Below, in pieces: positions 1 to 13,961 of a stretch of 64,000 bases of DNA. A model generated the notes under the pieces. The model saw only the letters and a program-made list of their open reading frames with translations, was not told the origin of the DNA and made no database searches. The DNA lies in the NCBI RefSeq assembly GCF_037975245.1, contig NC_092571.1, forward strand, positions 9,152,501 to 9,216,500, given 5' to 3'. Both the position numbers and the translations under genes were made by a program. Within the stretch, counting starts at the first letter, position 1, and each line of letters begins with the position of its first letter. The stretch comes from Apostichopus japonicus. Taxonomy: Eukaryota; Echinodermata; Holothuroidea; Aspidochirotida; Stichopodidae.

Positions 1-3000
1 GTATCGCACATTAGTTGATCGGTACCGCACATTCGATTGTTCGGTACCGCACATTCGATTGATCGGTACCGCACATTCGATTGATCGGTACCGCACATTC
101 GGTTGATCGGTACCGCACATTCGATTGTTCGGTACCACACATTCGATTGTTCGGTACCGCACATTCGATTGATCGGTATCGAACATTCGATTGATCGGTA
201 CCGCACATTCGATTGATCGATATCGCACATTCGATTCATCGGTACCGCACATATGATTGATCTGTACCGAACATTCGATTGATCGGTACCGCACATTCGA
301 TTGATCGGTACTGCACATTCGATTGATCGGTACCGAACATTCGATTGATCGGTAACGCACATTCGATTGATCGGTACCGCACATTCGATTGATCGGTACC
401 GAACATTCGATTGATCGAAAACGCACATTCGATTGATCGGTACCGCACATTCGATTGATCGGTACCGCACATTCAATTGATCGGTACCGCACATTCGATT
501 GATCGGTACCGAACATTCGATTGATCGGTACCGCACAATCGATTGATCGGTACCGAACATTCGATTGATCGGTACCGAACATTCGATTGATCGGTACCGA
601 ACATTCGATTGATCAATACCGCACATTCGATTGATCGGTAACGAACATTCGATTGATCGGTACCGCACATTCGATTGATCGGTAACGAACATTCGATTGA
701 TCGGTACCGCACATTCGATTGATCGGTACCGAACATTCGATTGATCAATACCGCACATTCGATTGATCGGTACCGCACATTCGATTGATCGGTACCGAAC
801 ATTCGATTGATCGGTACCGCACATTCGATTGATCGGTACGGTACCAAACATTCGATTGTTCGGTATCGCACATTAGTTGATCGGTACCGCACATTCGATT
901 GTTCGGTACCGCACATTCGATTGATCGGTACCGCACATTCGATTGATCGGTACCGCACATTCGGTTGATCGGTACCGCACATTCGATTGTTCGGTACCGC
1001 ACATTCGATTGTTCGGTACCGCACATTCGATTGATCGGTATCGAACATTCGATTGATCGGTACCGCACATTCGATTGATCGGTACCGCACATTCGATATA
1101 TCGGTACCGAACGATTGATCGGTACCGCACATTCGATTGATCGGTATCGCACATTCGATTAATCGGTACCGCACATATGATTGATCGGTACCGCACATTC
1201 GATTGATCGGTACCGCACATTCGATTGATCGGTACCGAACATTCGATTGATCGGTACCGCACATTCGATTGATCGGTAACGCACATTCGATTGATCGGTA
1301 ACGAACATTCGATTGATCGGTACCGAACATTCGATTGATCGGTAACGCACATTCGATTGATCGGTACCGAACATTCGATTGATCGGTAACGCACATTCGA
1401 TTGATCGGTACCGCACATTCGATTGATCGGTACCGAACATTCGATTGATCGGTAACGCACATTCGATTGATCGGTACCGCACATTCGATTGATCGGTACC
1501 GCACATTCGATTGATCGGTAACGCACATTCGATTGATCGGTACCGAACATTCGATTGATCGGTACCGCACAATCGATTGATCGGTACCGAACATTCGATT
1601 GATCGGTACCGAACATTCGATTGAACAATACCGCACATTCGATTGATCGGTAACGAACATTCGATTCATCGGTACCGCACATTCGATTGTTCGGTATCGC
1701 ACATTAGTTGATCGGTACCGCACATTCGATTGTTCGGTACCGCACATTCGATTGATCGGTACCGCACATTCGATTGATCGGTACCGCACATTCGGTTGAT
1801 CGGTACCGCACATTCGATTGTTCGGTACCACACATTCGATTGTTCGGTACCGCACATTCGATTGATCGGTACCGCACATTCGATTCATCGGTACCGCACA
1901 TTCGATTGATCGGTACCGCACATTCGATTGATCGGTACCGCACATTCGATTGTTCGGTACCGCACATTCGATTGTTCGGTACCGCACATTCGATTGATCG
2001 GTATCGAACATTCGATTGATCGGTACCGCACATTCGATTGATCGGTACCGAACATTCGATTGATCAATACGGCACATTCGATTGATCAGTACCGCACATT
2101 CGATTGATCGGTACCGAACATTCGATTGATCGGTACCGTACATTCGATTGATCGGTACCGCACATTCGATTGATCGGTACCGCACATTCGATTGATCGGT
2201 ACCGAACATTCGATTGATCGGTACCGCACAATCGATTGATCGGTACCGAACATTCGATTGATCGGTACCGAACATTCGATTGATCGGTACCGAACATTCG
2301 ATTGATCAATACCGCACATTCGATTGATCGGTACCGCACATTCGATTGATCGGTATGGTACCGAACATTCGATTGTTCGGTATCGCACATTAGTTGATCG
2401 GTACCGCACATTCGATTGTTCGGTACCGCACATTCGATTGATCGGTACCGCACATTCGATTGATCGGTACCGCACATTCGGTTGATCGGTACCGCACATT
2501 CGATTGTTCGGTACCACACATTCGATTGTTCGGTACCGCACATTCGATTGATCGGTATCGAACATTCGATTGATCGGTACCGCACATTCGATTGATCGAT
2601 ATCGCACATTCGATTCATCGGTACCGCACATATGATTGATCTGTACCGAACATTCGATTGATCGGTACCGCACATTCGATTGATCGGTACTGCACATTCG
2701 ATTGATCGGTACCGAACATTCGATTGATCGGTAACGCACATTCGATTGATCGGTACCGCACATTCGATTGATCGGTACCGAACATTCGATTGATCGAAAA
2801 CGCACATTCGATTGATCGGTACCGCACATTCGATTGATCGGTACCGCACATTCAATTGATCGGTACCGCACATTCGATTGATCGGTACCGAACATTCGAT
2901 TGATCGGTACCGCACAATCGATTGATCGGTACCGAACATTCGATTGATCGGTACCGAACATTCGATTGATCGGTACCGAACATTCGATTGATCAATACCG

Positions 3001-4680
3001 CACATTCGATTGATCGGTAACGAACATTCGATTGATCGGTACCGCACATTCGATTGATCGGTAACGAACATTCGATTGATCGGTACCGCACATTCGATTG
3101 ATCGGTACCGAACATTCGATTGATCAATACCGCACATTCGATTGATCGGTACCGCACATTCGATTGATCGGTACCGAACATTGGATTGATCGGTACCGCA
3201 CATTCGATTGATCGGTACGGTACCAAACATTCGATTGTTCGGTATCGCACATTAGTTGATCGGTACCGCACATTCGATTGTTCGGTACCGCACATTCGAT
3301 TGATCGGTACCGCACATTCGATTGATCGGTACCGCACATTCGGTTGATCGGTACCGCACATTCGATTGTTCGGTACCGCACATTCGATTGTTAGGTACCG
3401 CACATTCGATTGATCGGTATCGAACATTCGATTGATCGGTACCGCACATTCGATTGATCGGTACCGCACATTCGATATATCGGTACCGAACGATTGATCG
3501 GTACCGCACATTCAATTGATCGGTATCGCACATTCGATTGATCGGTACCGAACATTCGATTGATCGGTACCGCACATTCGATTGATCGGTACCGCACATT
3601 CGATTGATCGGTAACGAACATTCGATTGATCGGTACCGAACATTCGATTGATCGGTAACGCACATTCGATTGATCGGTACCGAACATTCCATTGATCGGT
3701 AACGCACATTCGATTGATCGGTACCGCACATTCGATTGATCGGTACCGAACATTCGATTGATCGGTAACGCACATTCGATTGATCGGTACCGCACATTCG
3801 ATTGATCGGTACCGCACATTCGATTGATCGGTAACTCACATTCGATTGATCGGTACCGAACATTCGATTGATCGGTACCGCACAATCGATTGATCGGTAC
3901 CGAACATTCGATTGATCGGTACCGAACATTCGATTGATCAATACCGCACATTCGATTGATCGGTAACGAACATTCGATTCATCGGTACCGCACATTCGAT
4001 TGTTCGGTATCGCACATTAGTTGATCGGTACCGCACATTCGATTGTTCGGTACCGCACATTCGATTGATCGGTACCGCACATTCGATTGATCGGTACCGC
4101 ACATTCGGTTGATCGGTACCGCACATTCGATTGTTCGGTACCACACATTCGATTGTTCGGTACCGCACATTCGATTGATCGGTACCGCACATTCGATTCA
4201 TCGGTACCGCACATTCGATTGATCGGTACCGCACATTCGATTGATCGGTACCGCACATTCGATTGTTCGGTACCGCACATTCGATTGTTCGGTACCGCAC
4301 ATTCGATTGATCGGTATCGAACATTCGATTGATCGGTACCGCACATTCGATTGATCGGTACCGAACATTCGATTGATCAATACGGCACATTCGATTGATC
4401 GGTACCGCACATTCGATTGATCGGTACCGAACATTCGATTGATCGGTACCGTACATTCGATTGATCGGTACCGCACATTCGATTGATCGGTACCGCACAT
4501 TCGATTGATCGGTACCGAACATTCGATTGATCGGTACTGCACAATCGATTGATCGGTACCGAACCTTGATCGGTACCGAACATTCGATTGATCGGTACCG
4601 AACATTCGATTGATCAATACCGCACATTCGATTGATCGGTACCGCACATTCGATTGATCGGTACGGTACCGAACATTCGA
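1..4680. repeat. Higher-order repeat pair, offset ~2.3-2.4 kb
   Basis: The succession of variant monomers in about 1-1150 recurs at about 2380-3530 with an offset of 2,379 bp. The stretch of about 1600-2270 recurs at about 3913-4560 with an offset of 2,313 bp. The 66-bp change in offset equals three monomers lost in the second unit. The landmark GGTACGGTACC...CATTAGTTG monomers lie at equivalent places (near 836-880 and 3215-3255). A monomer shortened by 5 bp near 4563 (GAACCTTGATCGG) distinguishes the second unit. This is a typical signature of unequal exchange between higher-order units. Confidence 0.8.
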
Positions 4681-5580
4681 TGGATCGGTATCGCACATTA
4701 GTTGATCGGTACCGCACATTCGATTGTTCGGTACCGCACATTCGATTGATCGGTACCGCACATTCGGTTGATCGGTACCGCACATTCGATTGTTCGGTAC
4801 CACACATTCGATTGTTCGGTACCGCACATTCGATTGATCGGTATCGAACATTCGATTGATCGGTACCGCATATTCGATTGATCGGTACCGCACATTCGAT
4901 ATATCGGTACCGAACGATTGATCGGTACCGCACATTCGATTGATCGGTACCGCACATTCGATTGATCGGTACCGCACATTCGATTGATCGGTACCGCACA
5001 TTCGATTGTTCGGTACCGCACATTCGATTGTTCGGTACCGCACATTCGATTGATCGGTATCGAACATTCGATTGATCGGTACCGCACATTCGATTGTTCG
5101 GTACCGCACATTCGATTGTTCGGATCCGCACATTCGATTGATCGGTATCGAACATTCGATTGATCGGTACCGCACATTCGATTGATCGGTACCGCACATT
5201 CGATTGATCGGTACCGCACATTCGATTGATCGGTACCGAACATTCGATTGATCGGTACCGCACAATCGATTGATCGGTACCGAACATTCGATTGATCGGT
5301 ACCGCACATTCCATTGATCGGTACCGAACATTCGATTGATCAATACCGCACATTCGATTGATCGGTAACGAACATTCGATTGATCGGTACCGCACATTCG
5401 ATTGATCGGTAACGAACATTCGATTGATCGGTACCGCACATTCGATTGATCGGTACCGAACATTCGATTGATCAATACCGCACATTCGATTGATCGGTAC
5501 CGCACATTCGATTGATCGGTACCGAACATTTGATTGATCGGTACCGCACATTCGATTGATCGGTACGGTACCAAACATTC
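3590..5580. repeat. Higher-order block, copy at 7190-9179
   Basis: Variant-monomer order here matches 7190-9179 at a constant offset of 3,599 bp. Shared landmarks include the 17-bp monomer GAACCTTGATCGG (near 4563 and 8162), the GATATATCGG/GAACGATTG short monomer (near 4912 and 8513) and a CGGATCC variant (near 5123 and 8722). Similarity breaks at 5580/9179, where one copy continues with CGGTTGATCGG and the other with CGATTGTTCGG. Confidence 0.8.
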
Positions 5581-5754
5581 GGTTGATCGGTACCGCACAT
5601 TCGATTGATCGGTATCGAACATTCGATTGATCGGTACCGCACATTCGATTGATCGGTACCGCACATTCGATATATCGGTACCGAACGATTGATCGGTACC
5701 GCACATTCGATTGATCGGTATCGCACATTCGATTAATCGGTACCGAACATTCGA

Positions 5755-7060
5755 TTGTTCGGTACCGCACATTGGATTGATCGGTACCGCACATTCGATT
5801 GATCGGTACCGCACATTCGATTGTTCGGTACCGCACATTCGATTGTTCGGTACCGCACATTCGATTGATCGGTATCGAACATTCGATTGATCGGTACCGC
5901 ACATGCGATTGATCGGTACCGCACATTCGATTGATCGGTACCGAACATTCGATTGATCGGTACCGCACATTCGATTGATCGGTATCGCACATTCGATTGA
6001 TCAGTACCGCACATATGATTGATCGGTACCGCACATTCGATTGATCGGTACAACACATTCGATTGATCGGTACCGCACATTCGATTGATCGGTACCGAAC
6101 ATTCGATTGATCGGTAACGCACATTCGATTGATCGGTACCGAACATTCGATGGATCGGTAACGAACATTCGATTGATCGGTACCGAACATTCGATTGATC
6201 GGTACCGAACATTCGATTGATCGGTAACGCACATTCGATTGATCTTACCGATCATTCGATTGATCGGTACCGCACATTCGATTGATCGGTACCGCACATT
6301 CGATTGATCGGTACCGCACATTCGATTCATCGGTACGGTACCGAACATTCGATTGTTCGGTATCGCACATTCGATTGATCGGTACCGCACATTCGATTGT
6401 TCCGTCCCGCACATTCGATTCATCGGTATCGAACATTCGATTGATCGGTACCGCACATTCGATTGATCGGTACCGCACATTCGATATATCGGTACCGAAC
6501 ATTCGATTGATCGGTACCGCACATTCGATTGATCGGTACCGCACATTCGATTGATCGGTACCGCACATTCGATTGATCGGTACCGAACATTCGATTGATC
6601 GGTACCGCACAATCGATTGTTCGTTACCGAACATTCGATTGATCGGTACCGAACATTCGATTGATCGGTACCGAACATTCGATTGATCAATACCGCACAT
6701 TCGATTGATCGGTAACGAACATTCGATTGATCGGTACCGCACATTCGATTGATCGGTAACGAACATTCGATTGATCGGTACCGCACATTCGATTGATCGG
6801 TACCGAACATTCGATTGATCAATACCGCACATTCGATTGATCGGTACCGCACATTCGATTGATCGGTACCGAACATTCGATTGATCGGTACCGCACATTC
6901 GATTGATCGGTACGGTACCAAACATTCGATTGTTCGGTATCGCACATTAGTTGATCGGTACCGCACATTCGATTGTTCGGTACCGCACATTCGATTGATC
7001 GGTAACGCACATTCGATTTATCGGTACCGCACATTCGGTTGATCGGTACCGCACATTCGA
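5755..7060. repeat. Higher-order block, copies at 12334-13640 and 25338-26644
   Basis: This ~1.3-kb block recurs at an offset of 6,579 bp just upstream of LINE copy 1, and again 13,004 bp further on upstream of LINE copy 2. Landmarks shared by all three are a 1-bp-shorter monomer GATCTTACCGATC (near 6244, 12823, 25827) and the variant TTCCGTCCCGC (near 6400, 12979, 25983). The variants diverge near 7063/13642. Confidence 0.8.
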
Positions 7061-10000
7061 TTGATCGGTACGGTACCGATCTTTCGATTGATCGGTACCG
7101 CACATTCGATTGATCGGTACCGCACATTCGATTGATCGGTACGGTACCGAACATTCGATTGTTCGGTACCGCACATTCTATTGATCGGTACCGCACATTC
7201 GATTGATCGGTAACGAACATTCGATTGATCGGTACCGAACATTCGATTGATCGGTAACGCACATTCGATTGATCGGTACCGAACATTCGATTGATCGGTA
7301 ACGCACATTCGATTGATCGGTACCGCACATTCGATTGATCGGTACCGAACATTCGATTGATCGGTAACGCACATTCGATTGATCGGTACCGCACATTCGA
7401 TTGATCGGTACCGCACATTCGATTGATCGGTAACTCACATTCGATTGATCGGTACCGAACATTCGATTGATCGGTACCGCACAATCGATTGATCGGTACC
7501 GAACATTCGATTGATCGGTACCGAACATTCGATTGATCAATACCGCACATTCGATTGATCGGTAACGAACATTCGATTCATCGGTACCGCACATTCGATT
7601 GTTCGGTATCGCACATTAGTTGATCGGTACCGCACATTCGATTGTTCGGTACCGCACATTCGATTGATCGGTACCGCACATTCGATTGATCGGTACCGCA
7701 CATTCGGTTGATCGGTACCGCACATTCGATTGTTCGGTACCACACATTCGATTGTTCGGTACCGCACATTCGATTGATCGGTACCGCACATTCGATTCAT
7801 CGGTACCGCACATTCGATTGATCGGTACCGCACATTCGATTGATCGGTACCGCACATTCGATTGTTCGGTACCGCACATTCGATTGTTCGGTACCGCACA
7901 TTCGATTGATCGGTATCGAACATTCGATTGATCGGTACCGCACATTCGATTGATCGGTACCGAACATTCGATTGATCAATACGGCACATTCGATTGATCG
8001 GTACCGCACATTCGATTGATCGGTACCGAACATTCGATTGATCGGTACCGTACATTCGATTGATCGGTACCGCACATTCGATTGATCGGTACCGCACATT
8101 CGATTGATCGGTACCGAACATTCGATTGATCGGTACCGCACAATCGATTGATCGGTACCGAACCTTGATCGGTACCGAACATTCGATTGATCGGTACCGA
8201 ACATTCGATTGATCAATACCGCACATTCGATTGATCGGTACCGCACATTCGATTGATCGGTACGGTACCGAACATTCGATGGATCGGTATCGCACATTAG
8301 TTGATCGGTACCGCACATTCGATTGTTCGGTACCGCACATTCGATTGATCGGTACCGCACATTCGGTTGATCGGTACCGCACATTCGATTGTTCGGTACC
8401 ACACATTCGATTGTTCGGTACCGCACATTCGATTGATCGGTATCGAACATTCGATTGATCGGTACCGCATATTCGATTGATCGGTACCGCACATTCGATA
8501 TATCGGTACCGAACGATTGATCGGTACCGCACATTCGATTGATCGGTACCGCACATTCGATTGATCGGTACCGCACATTCGATTGATCGGTACCGCACAT
8601 TCGATTGTTCGGTACCGCACATTCGATTGTTCGGTACCGCACATTCGATTGATCGGTATCGAACATTCGATTGATCGGTACCGCACATTCGATTGTTCGG
8701 TACCGCACATTCGATTGTTCGGATCCGCACATTCGATTGATCGGTATCGAACATTCGATTGATCGGTACCGCACATTCGATTGATCGGTACCGCACATTC
8801 GATTGATCGGTACCGCACATTCGATTGATCGGTACCGAACATTCGATTGATCGGTACCGCACAATCGATTGATCGGTACCGAACATTCGATTGATCGGTA
8901 CCGAACATTCCATTGATCGGTACCGAACATTCGATTGATCAATACCGCACATTCGATTGATCGGTAACGAACATTCGATTGATCGGTACCGCACATTCGA
9001 TTGATCGGTAACGAACATTCGATTGATCGGTACCGCACATTCGATTGATCGGTACCGAACATTCGATTGATCAATACCGCACATTCGATTGATCGGTACC
9101 GCACATTCGATTGATCGGTACCGAACATTTGATTGATCGGTACCGCACATTCGATTGATCGGTACGGTACCAAACATTCGATTGTTCGGTATCGCACATT
9201 AGTTGATCGGTACCGCACATTCGATTGTTCGGTACCGCACATTCGATTGATCGGTACCGCACATTCGATTTATCGGTACCGCACATTCGGTTGATCGGTA
9301 CCGCACATTCGATTGATCGGTATCGAACATTCGATTGATCGGTACCGCACATTCGATTGATCGGTACCGCACATTCGATATATCGGTACCGAACGATTGA
9401 TCGGTACCGCACATTCGATTGATCGGTATCGCACATTCGATTAATCGGTACCGCACATATGATTGATCGGTACCGCACATTCGATTGATCGGTACCGCAC
9501 ATTCGATTGATCGGTACCGCACATTCGATATATTGGTACCGAACGATTGATCGGTACCGCAAATTCGATTGATCGGTATCGCACATTCGATTAATCGGTA
9601 CCGCACATATGATTGATCGGTACCGCACATTCGATTGATCGGTACCGCACATTCGATTGATCGGTACCAAACATTCGATTGATCGGTACCGCACATTAGA
9701 TTGATGTGTACCGCATATATGATTTATCGGTACCGCACATTCGATTGATCGGTACGGTACCGATCTTTCGATTGATCGGTACCGCACATTCGATTGATCG
9801 GTACCGCACATTCGATTGATCGGTACGGTACCGAACATTCGATTGTTCGGTACCGCACATTCGATTGATCGGTACCGCACATTCGATTGATCGGTAACGA
9901 ACATTCGATTGATCGGTACCGAACATTCGATTGATCGGTAACGCACATTCGATTGATCGGTACCGAACATTCGATTGATCGGTAACGCACATTCGATTGA

Positions 10001-12140
10001 TCGGTACCGCACATTCGATTGATCGGTACCGAACATTCGATTGATCGGTAACGCACATTCGATTGATCGGTACCGCACATTCGATTGATCGGTACCGCAC
10101 ATTCGATTGATCGGTAACTCACATTCGATTGATCGGTACCGAACATTCGATTGATCGGTACCGCACAATCGATTGATCGGTACCGAACATTCGATTGATC
10201 GGTACCGAACATTCGATTGATCAATACCGCACATTCGATTGATCGGTAACGAACATTCGATTCATCGGTACCGCACATTCGATTGTTCGGTACCGCACAT
10301 TCGATTGATCGGTACCGCACATTCGATTGATCGGTACCGCACATTCGGTTGATCGGTACCGCACATTCGATTGTTCGGTACCACACCTTCGATTGTTCGG
10401 TACCGCACATTCGATTCATCGGTACCGCACATTCGATTCATCGGTACCGCACATTCGATTGATCGGTACCGCACATTCGATTGATCGGTACCGCACATTC
10501 GATTGTTCGGTACCGCACATTCGATTGTTCGGTACCGCACATTCGATTGATCGGTATCGAACATTCGATTGATCGGTACCGCACATTCGATTGATCGGTA
10601 CCGAACATTCGATTGATCAATACGGCACATTCGATTGATCGGTACCGCACATTCGATTGATCGGTACCGAACATTCGATTGATCGGTACCGTACATTCGA
10701 TTGATCGGTACCGCACATTCGATTGATCGGTACCGCACATTCGATTGATCGGTACCGAACATTCGATTGATCGGTACCGCACAATCGATTGATCGGTACC
10801 GAACCTTGATCGGTACCGAACATTCGATTGATCGGTACCGAACATTCGATTGATCAATACCGCACATTCGATTGATCGGTACCGCACATTCGATTGATCG
10901 GTACGGTACCGAACATTCGATGGATCGGTATCGCACATTAGTTGATCGGTACCGCACATTCGATTGTTCGGTACCGCACATTCGATTGATCGGTACCGCA
11001 CATTCGGTTGATCGGTACCGCACATTCGATTGTTCGGTACCACACATTCGATTGTTCGGTACCGCACATTCGATTGATCGGTATCGAACATTCGATTGAT
11101 CGGTACCGCATATTCGATTGATCGGTACCGCACATTCGATATATCGGTACCGAACGATTGATCGGTACCGCACATTCGATTGATCGGTACCGCACATTCG
11201 ATTGATCGGTACCGCACATTCGATTGATCGGTACCGCACATTCGATTGTTCGGTACCGCACATTCGATTGTTCGGTACCGCACATTCGATTGATCGGTAT
11301 CGAACATTCGATTGATCGGTACCGCACATTCGATTGTTCGGTACCGCACATTCGATTGTTCGGATCCGCACATTCGATTGATCGGTATCGAACATTCGAT
11401 TGATCGGTACCGCACATTCGATTGATCGGTACCGCACATTCGATTGATCGGTACCGCACATTCGATTGATCGGTACCGAACATTCGATTGATCGGTACCG
11501 CACAATCGATTGATCGGTACCGAACATTCGATTGATCGGTACCGAACATTCCATTGATCGGTACCGAACATTCGATTGATCAATACCGCACATTCGATTG
11601 ATCGGTAACGAACATTCGATTGATCGGTACCGCACATTCGATTGATCGGTAACGAACATTCGATTGATCGGTACCGCACATTCGATTGATCGGTACCGAA
11701 CATTCGATTGATCAATACCGCACATTCGATTGATCGGTACCGCACATTCGATTGATCGGTACCGAACATTTGATTGATCGGTACCGCACATTCGATTGAT
11801 CGGTACGGTACCAAACATTCGATTGTTCGGTATCGCACATTAGTTGATCGGTACCGCACATTCGATTGTTCGGTACCGCACATTCGATTGATCGGTACCG
11901 CACATTCGATTTATCGGTACCGCACATTCGGTTGATCGGTACCGCACATTCGATTGATCGGTATCGAACATTCGATTGATCGGTACCGCACATTCGATTG
12001 ATCGGTACCGCACATTCGATATATCGGTACCGAACGATTGATCGGTACCGCACATTCGATTGATCGGTATCGCACATTCGATTAATCGGTACCGCACATA
12101 TGATTGATCGGTACCGCACATTCGATTGATCGGTACCGCA
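7045..12140. repeat. Higher-order repeat pair 7045-9500 / 9729-12140
   Basis: The unit at 7045-9500 recurs at 9729-12140. The offset is 2,684 bp on the left and 2,641 bp on the right. The 43-bp step is the loss, in the second unit near 10280, of one normal monomer plus one 21-bp CATTAGTTG monomer. Shared landmarks are CGATCTTTCG (7079 and 9761), GAACCTTGATCGG (8162 and 10803) and CGGATCC (8722 and 11363). Between about 9345 and 9650 there is an extra local 150-bp duplication: seven monomers including the 18-bp GAACGATTG one. Confidence 0.78.
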
Positions 12141-13952
12141 CATTCGATTGATCGGTACCGAACATTCGATTGATCGGTACCGCACATTAGATTGATGTGT
12201 ACCGCATATATGATTTATCGGTACCGCACATTCGATTGATCGGTACGGTACCGAACATTCGATTGATCGGTACCGCACATTCGATTGATCGGTACCGCAC
12301 ATTCGATTGATCGGTACGGTACCGAACATTCGATTGTTCGGTACCGCACATTGGATTGATCGGTACCGCACATTCGATTGATCGGTACCGCACATTCGAT
12401 TGTTCGGTACCGCACATTCGATTGTTCGGTACCGCACATTCGATTGATCGGTATCGAACATTCGATTGATCGGTACCGCACATGCGATTGATCGGTACCG
12501 CACATTCGATTGATCGGTACCGAACATTCGATTGATCGGTACCGCACATTCGATTGATCGGTATCGCACATTCGATTGATCAGTACCGCACATATGATTG
12601 ATCGGTACCGCACATTCGATTGATCGGTACAACACATTCGATTGATCGGTACCGCACATTCGATTGATCGGTACCGAACATTCGATTGATCGGTAACGCA
12701 CATTCGATTGATCGGTACCGAACATTCGATGGATCGGTAACGAACATTCGATTGATCGGTACCGAACATTCGATTGATCGGTACCGAACATTCGATTGAT
12801 CGGTAACGCACATTCGATTGATCTTACCGATCATTCGATTGATCGGTACCGCACATTCGATTGATCGGTACCGCACATTCGATTGATCGGTACCGCACAT
12901 TCGATTCATCGGTACGGTACCGAACATTCGATTGTTCGGTATCGCACATTCGATTGATCGGTACCGCACATTCGATTGTTCCGTCCCGCACATTCGATTC
13001 ATCGGTATCGAACATTCGATTGATCGGTACCGCACATTCGATTGATCGGTACCGCACATTCGATATATCGGTACCGAACATTCGATTGATCGGTACCGCA
13101 CATTCGATTGATCGGTACCGCACATTCGATTGATCGGTACCGCACATTCGATTGATCGGTACCGAACATTCGATTGATCGGTACCGCACAATCGATTGTT
13201 CGTTACCGAACATTCGATTGATCGGTACCGAACATTCGATTGATCGGTACCGAACATTCGATTGATCAATACCGCACATTCGATTGATCGGTAACGAACA
13301 TTCGATTGATCGGTACCGCACATTCGATTGATCGGTAACGAACATTCGATTGATCGGTACCGCACATTCGATTGATCGGTACCGAACATTCGATTGATCA
13401 ATACCGCACATTCGATTGATCGGTACCGCACATTCGATTGATCGGTACCGAATATTCGATTGATCGGTACCGCACATTCGATTGATCGGTACGGTACCAA
13501 ACATTCGATTGTTCGGTATCGCACATTAGTTGATCGGTACCGCACATTCGATTGTTCGGTACCGCACATTCGATTGATCGGTAACGCACATTCGATTTAT
13601 CGGTACCGCACATTCGGTTGATCGGTACCGCACATTCGATTGTTCGGTACCGCACATTCGATTGTTCGGTACCGGACATTCGATTGATCGGTATCGAACA
13701 TTCGATTGATCGGTACCGCACATTCGATTGATCGGTACCGCACATTCGATTGATCGGTACCGCACATTCGATTCATCGGTACGGTACCGAACATTCGATT
13801 GTTCGGTATCGCACATTCGATTGATCGGTACCGCACATTCGATTCATCGGTACCGAACAATCGATTGATCGGTACCGCACATTCGATTGATCGGTACCGC
13901 ACATATGATTGTTCGGTACCGCACATTCGATTGATCGGTACCGCACCGGACA

Positions 13953-13961
13953 AAGATGGCG
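13953..13961 (+). promoter_or_regulatory. YY1-like AAGATGGCG motif overlapping the LINE start codon
   Basis: Six bases into the element the sequence reads AAGATGGCG, which contains the ORF's ATG and matches the core of the vertebrate YY1 consensus. A YY1 site near the 5' end of human LINE-1 is known to help position transcription initiation. A similar role here is only an inference. The same bases also form a good start-codon context (A at -3, G at +4), which alone could explain them. Confidence 0.35.

Larger units (their letters stand above)
1..13946. repeat. 22-bp satellite array, left segment
   Basis: Uninterrupted head-to-tail 22-bp monomers. The + strand consensus has a 16-nt core CGATTGATCGGTACCG followed by the linker CACATT. 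Common variants are GTTCGG or CATCGG for GATCGG, GGTAAC or GGTATC for GGTACC, GAACA for GCACA, and GATCAATACC for GATCGGTACC. The core contains the 8-bp palindrome CGGTACCG and the imperfect dyad CGAT-TG-ATCG, and the monomer carries three CpGs. A few monomers differ in length: +5 bp (GGTACGGTACC), -1 bp (CATTAGTTG) and -4 bp (GAACGATTG after GATATATCGG). Long minus-strand open frames run across it only because the consensus lacks stops on that strand. I see no host gene, RNA gene or other element in this stretch. The array ends cleanly at GGTACCGCAC where the LINE begins. Confidence 0.97.

Noticed and set aside
1774-2019. Plus-strand open frames of 60-90 codons in the satellite
   Set aside because: They occur only where GTTCGG or CATCGG variants happen to remove the TGA normally met every third monomer. 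They have no other coding signal.
3938-6232. 764-codon minus-strand open frame encoding a 22-residue repeat protein (similar long frames at 473-2275, 20689-22920, 33693-35924 and 49024-50706)
   Set aside because: The consensus minus strand has no stops in any frame, so such frames are expected. All three frames are equally open, indels are not multiples of three, starts are arbitrary ATGs inside monomers, and no non-repeat domain, intron or promoter is seen.
1-13946. CRISPR array
   Set aside because: Repeats are contiguous 22-bp units with no unique spacers, there are no cas genes, and the setting is eukaryotic.
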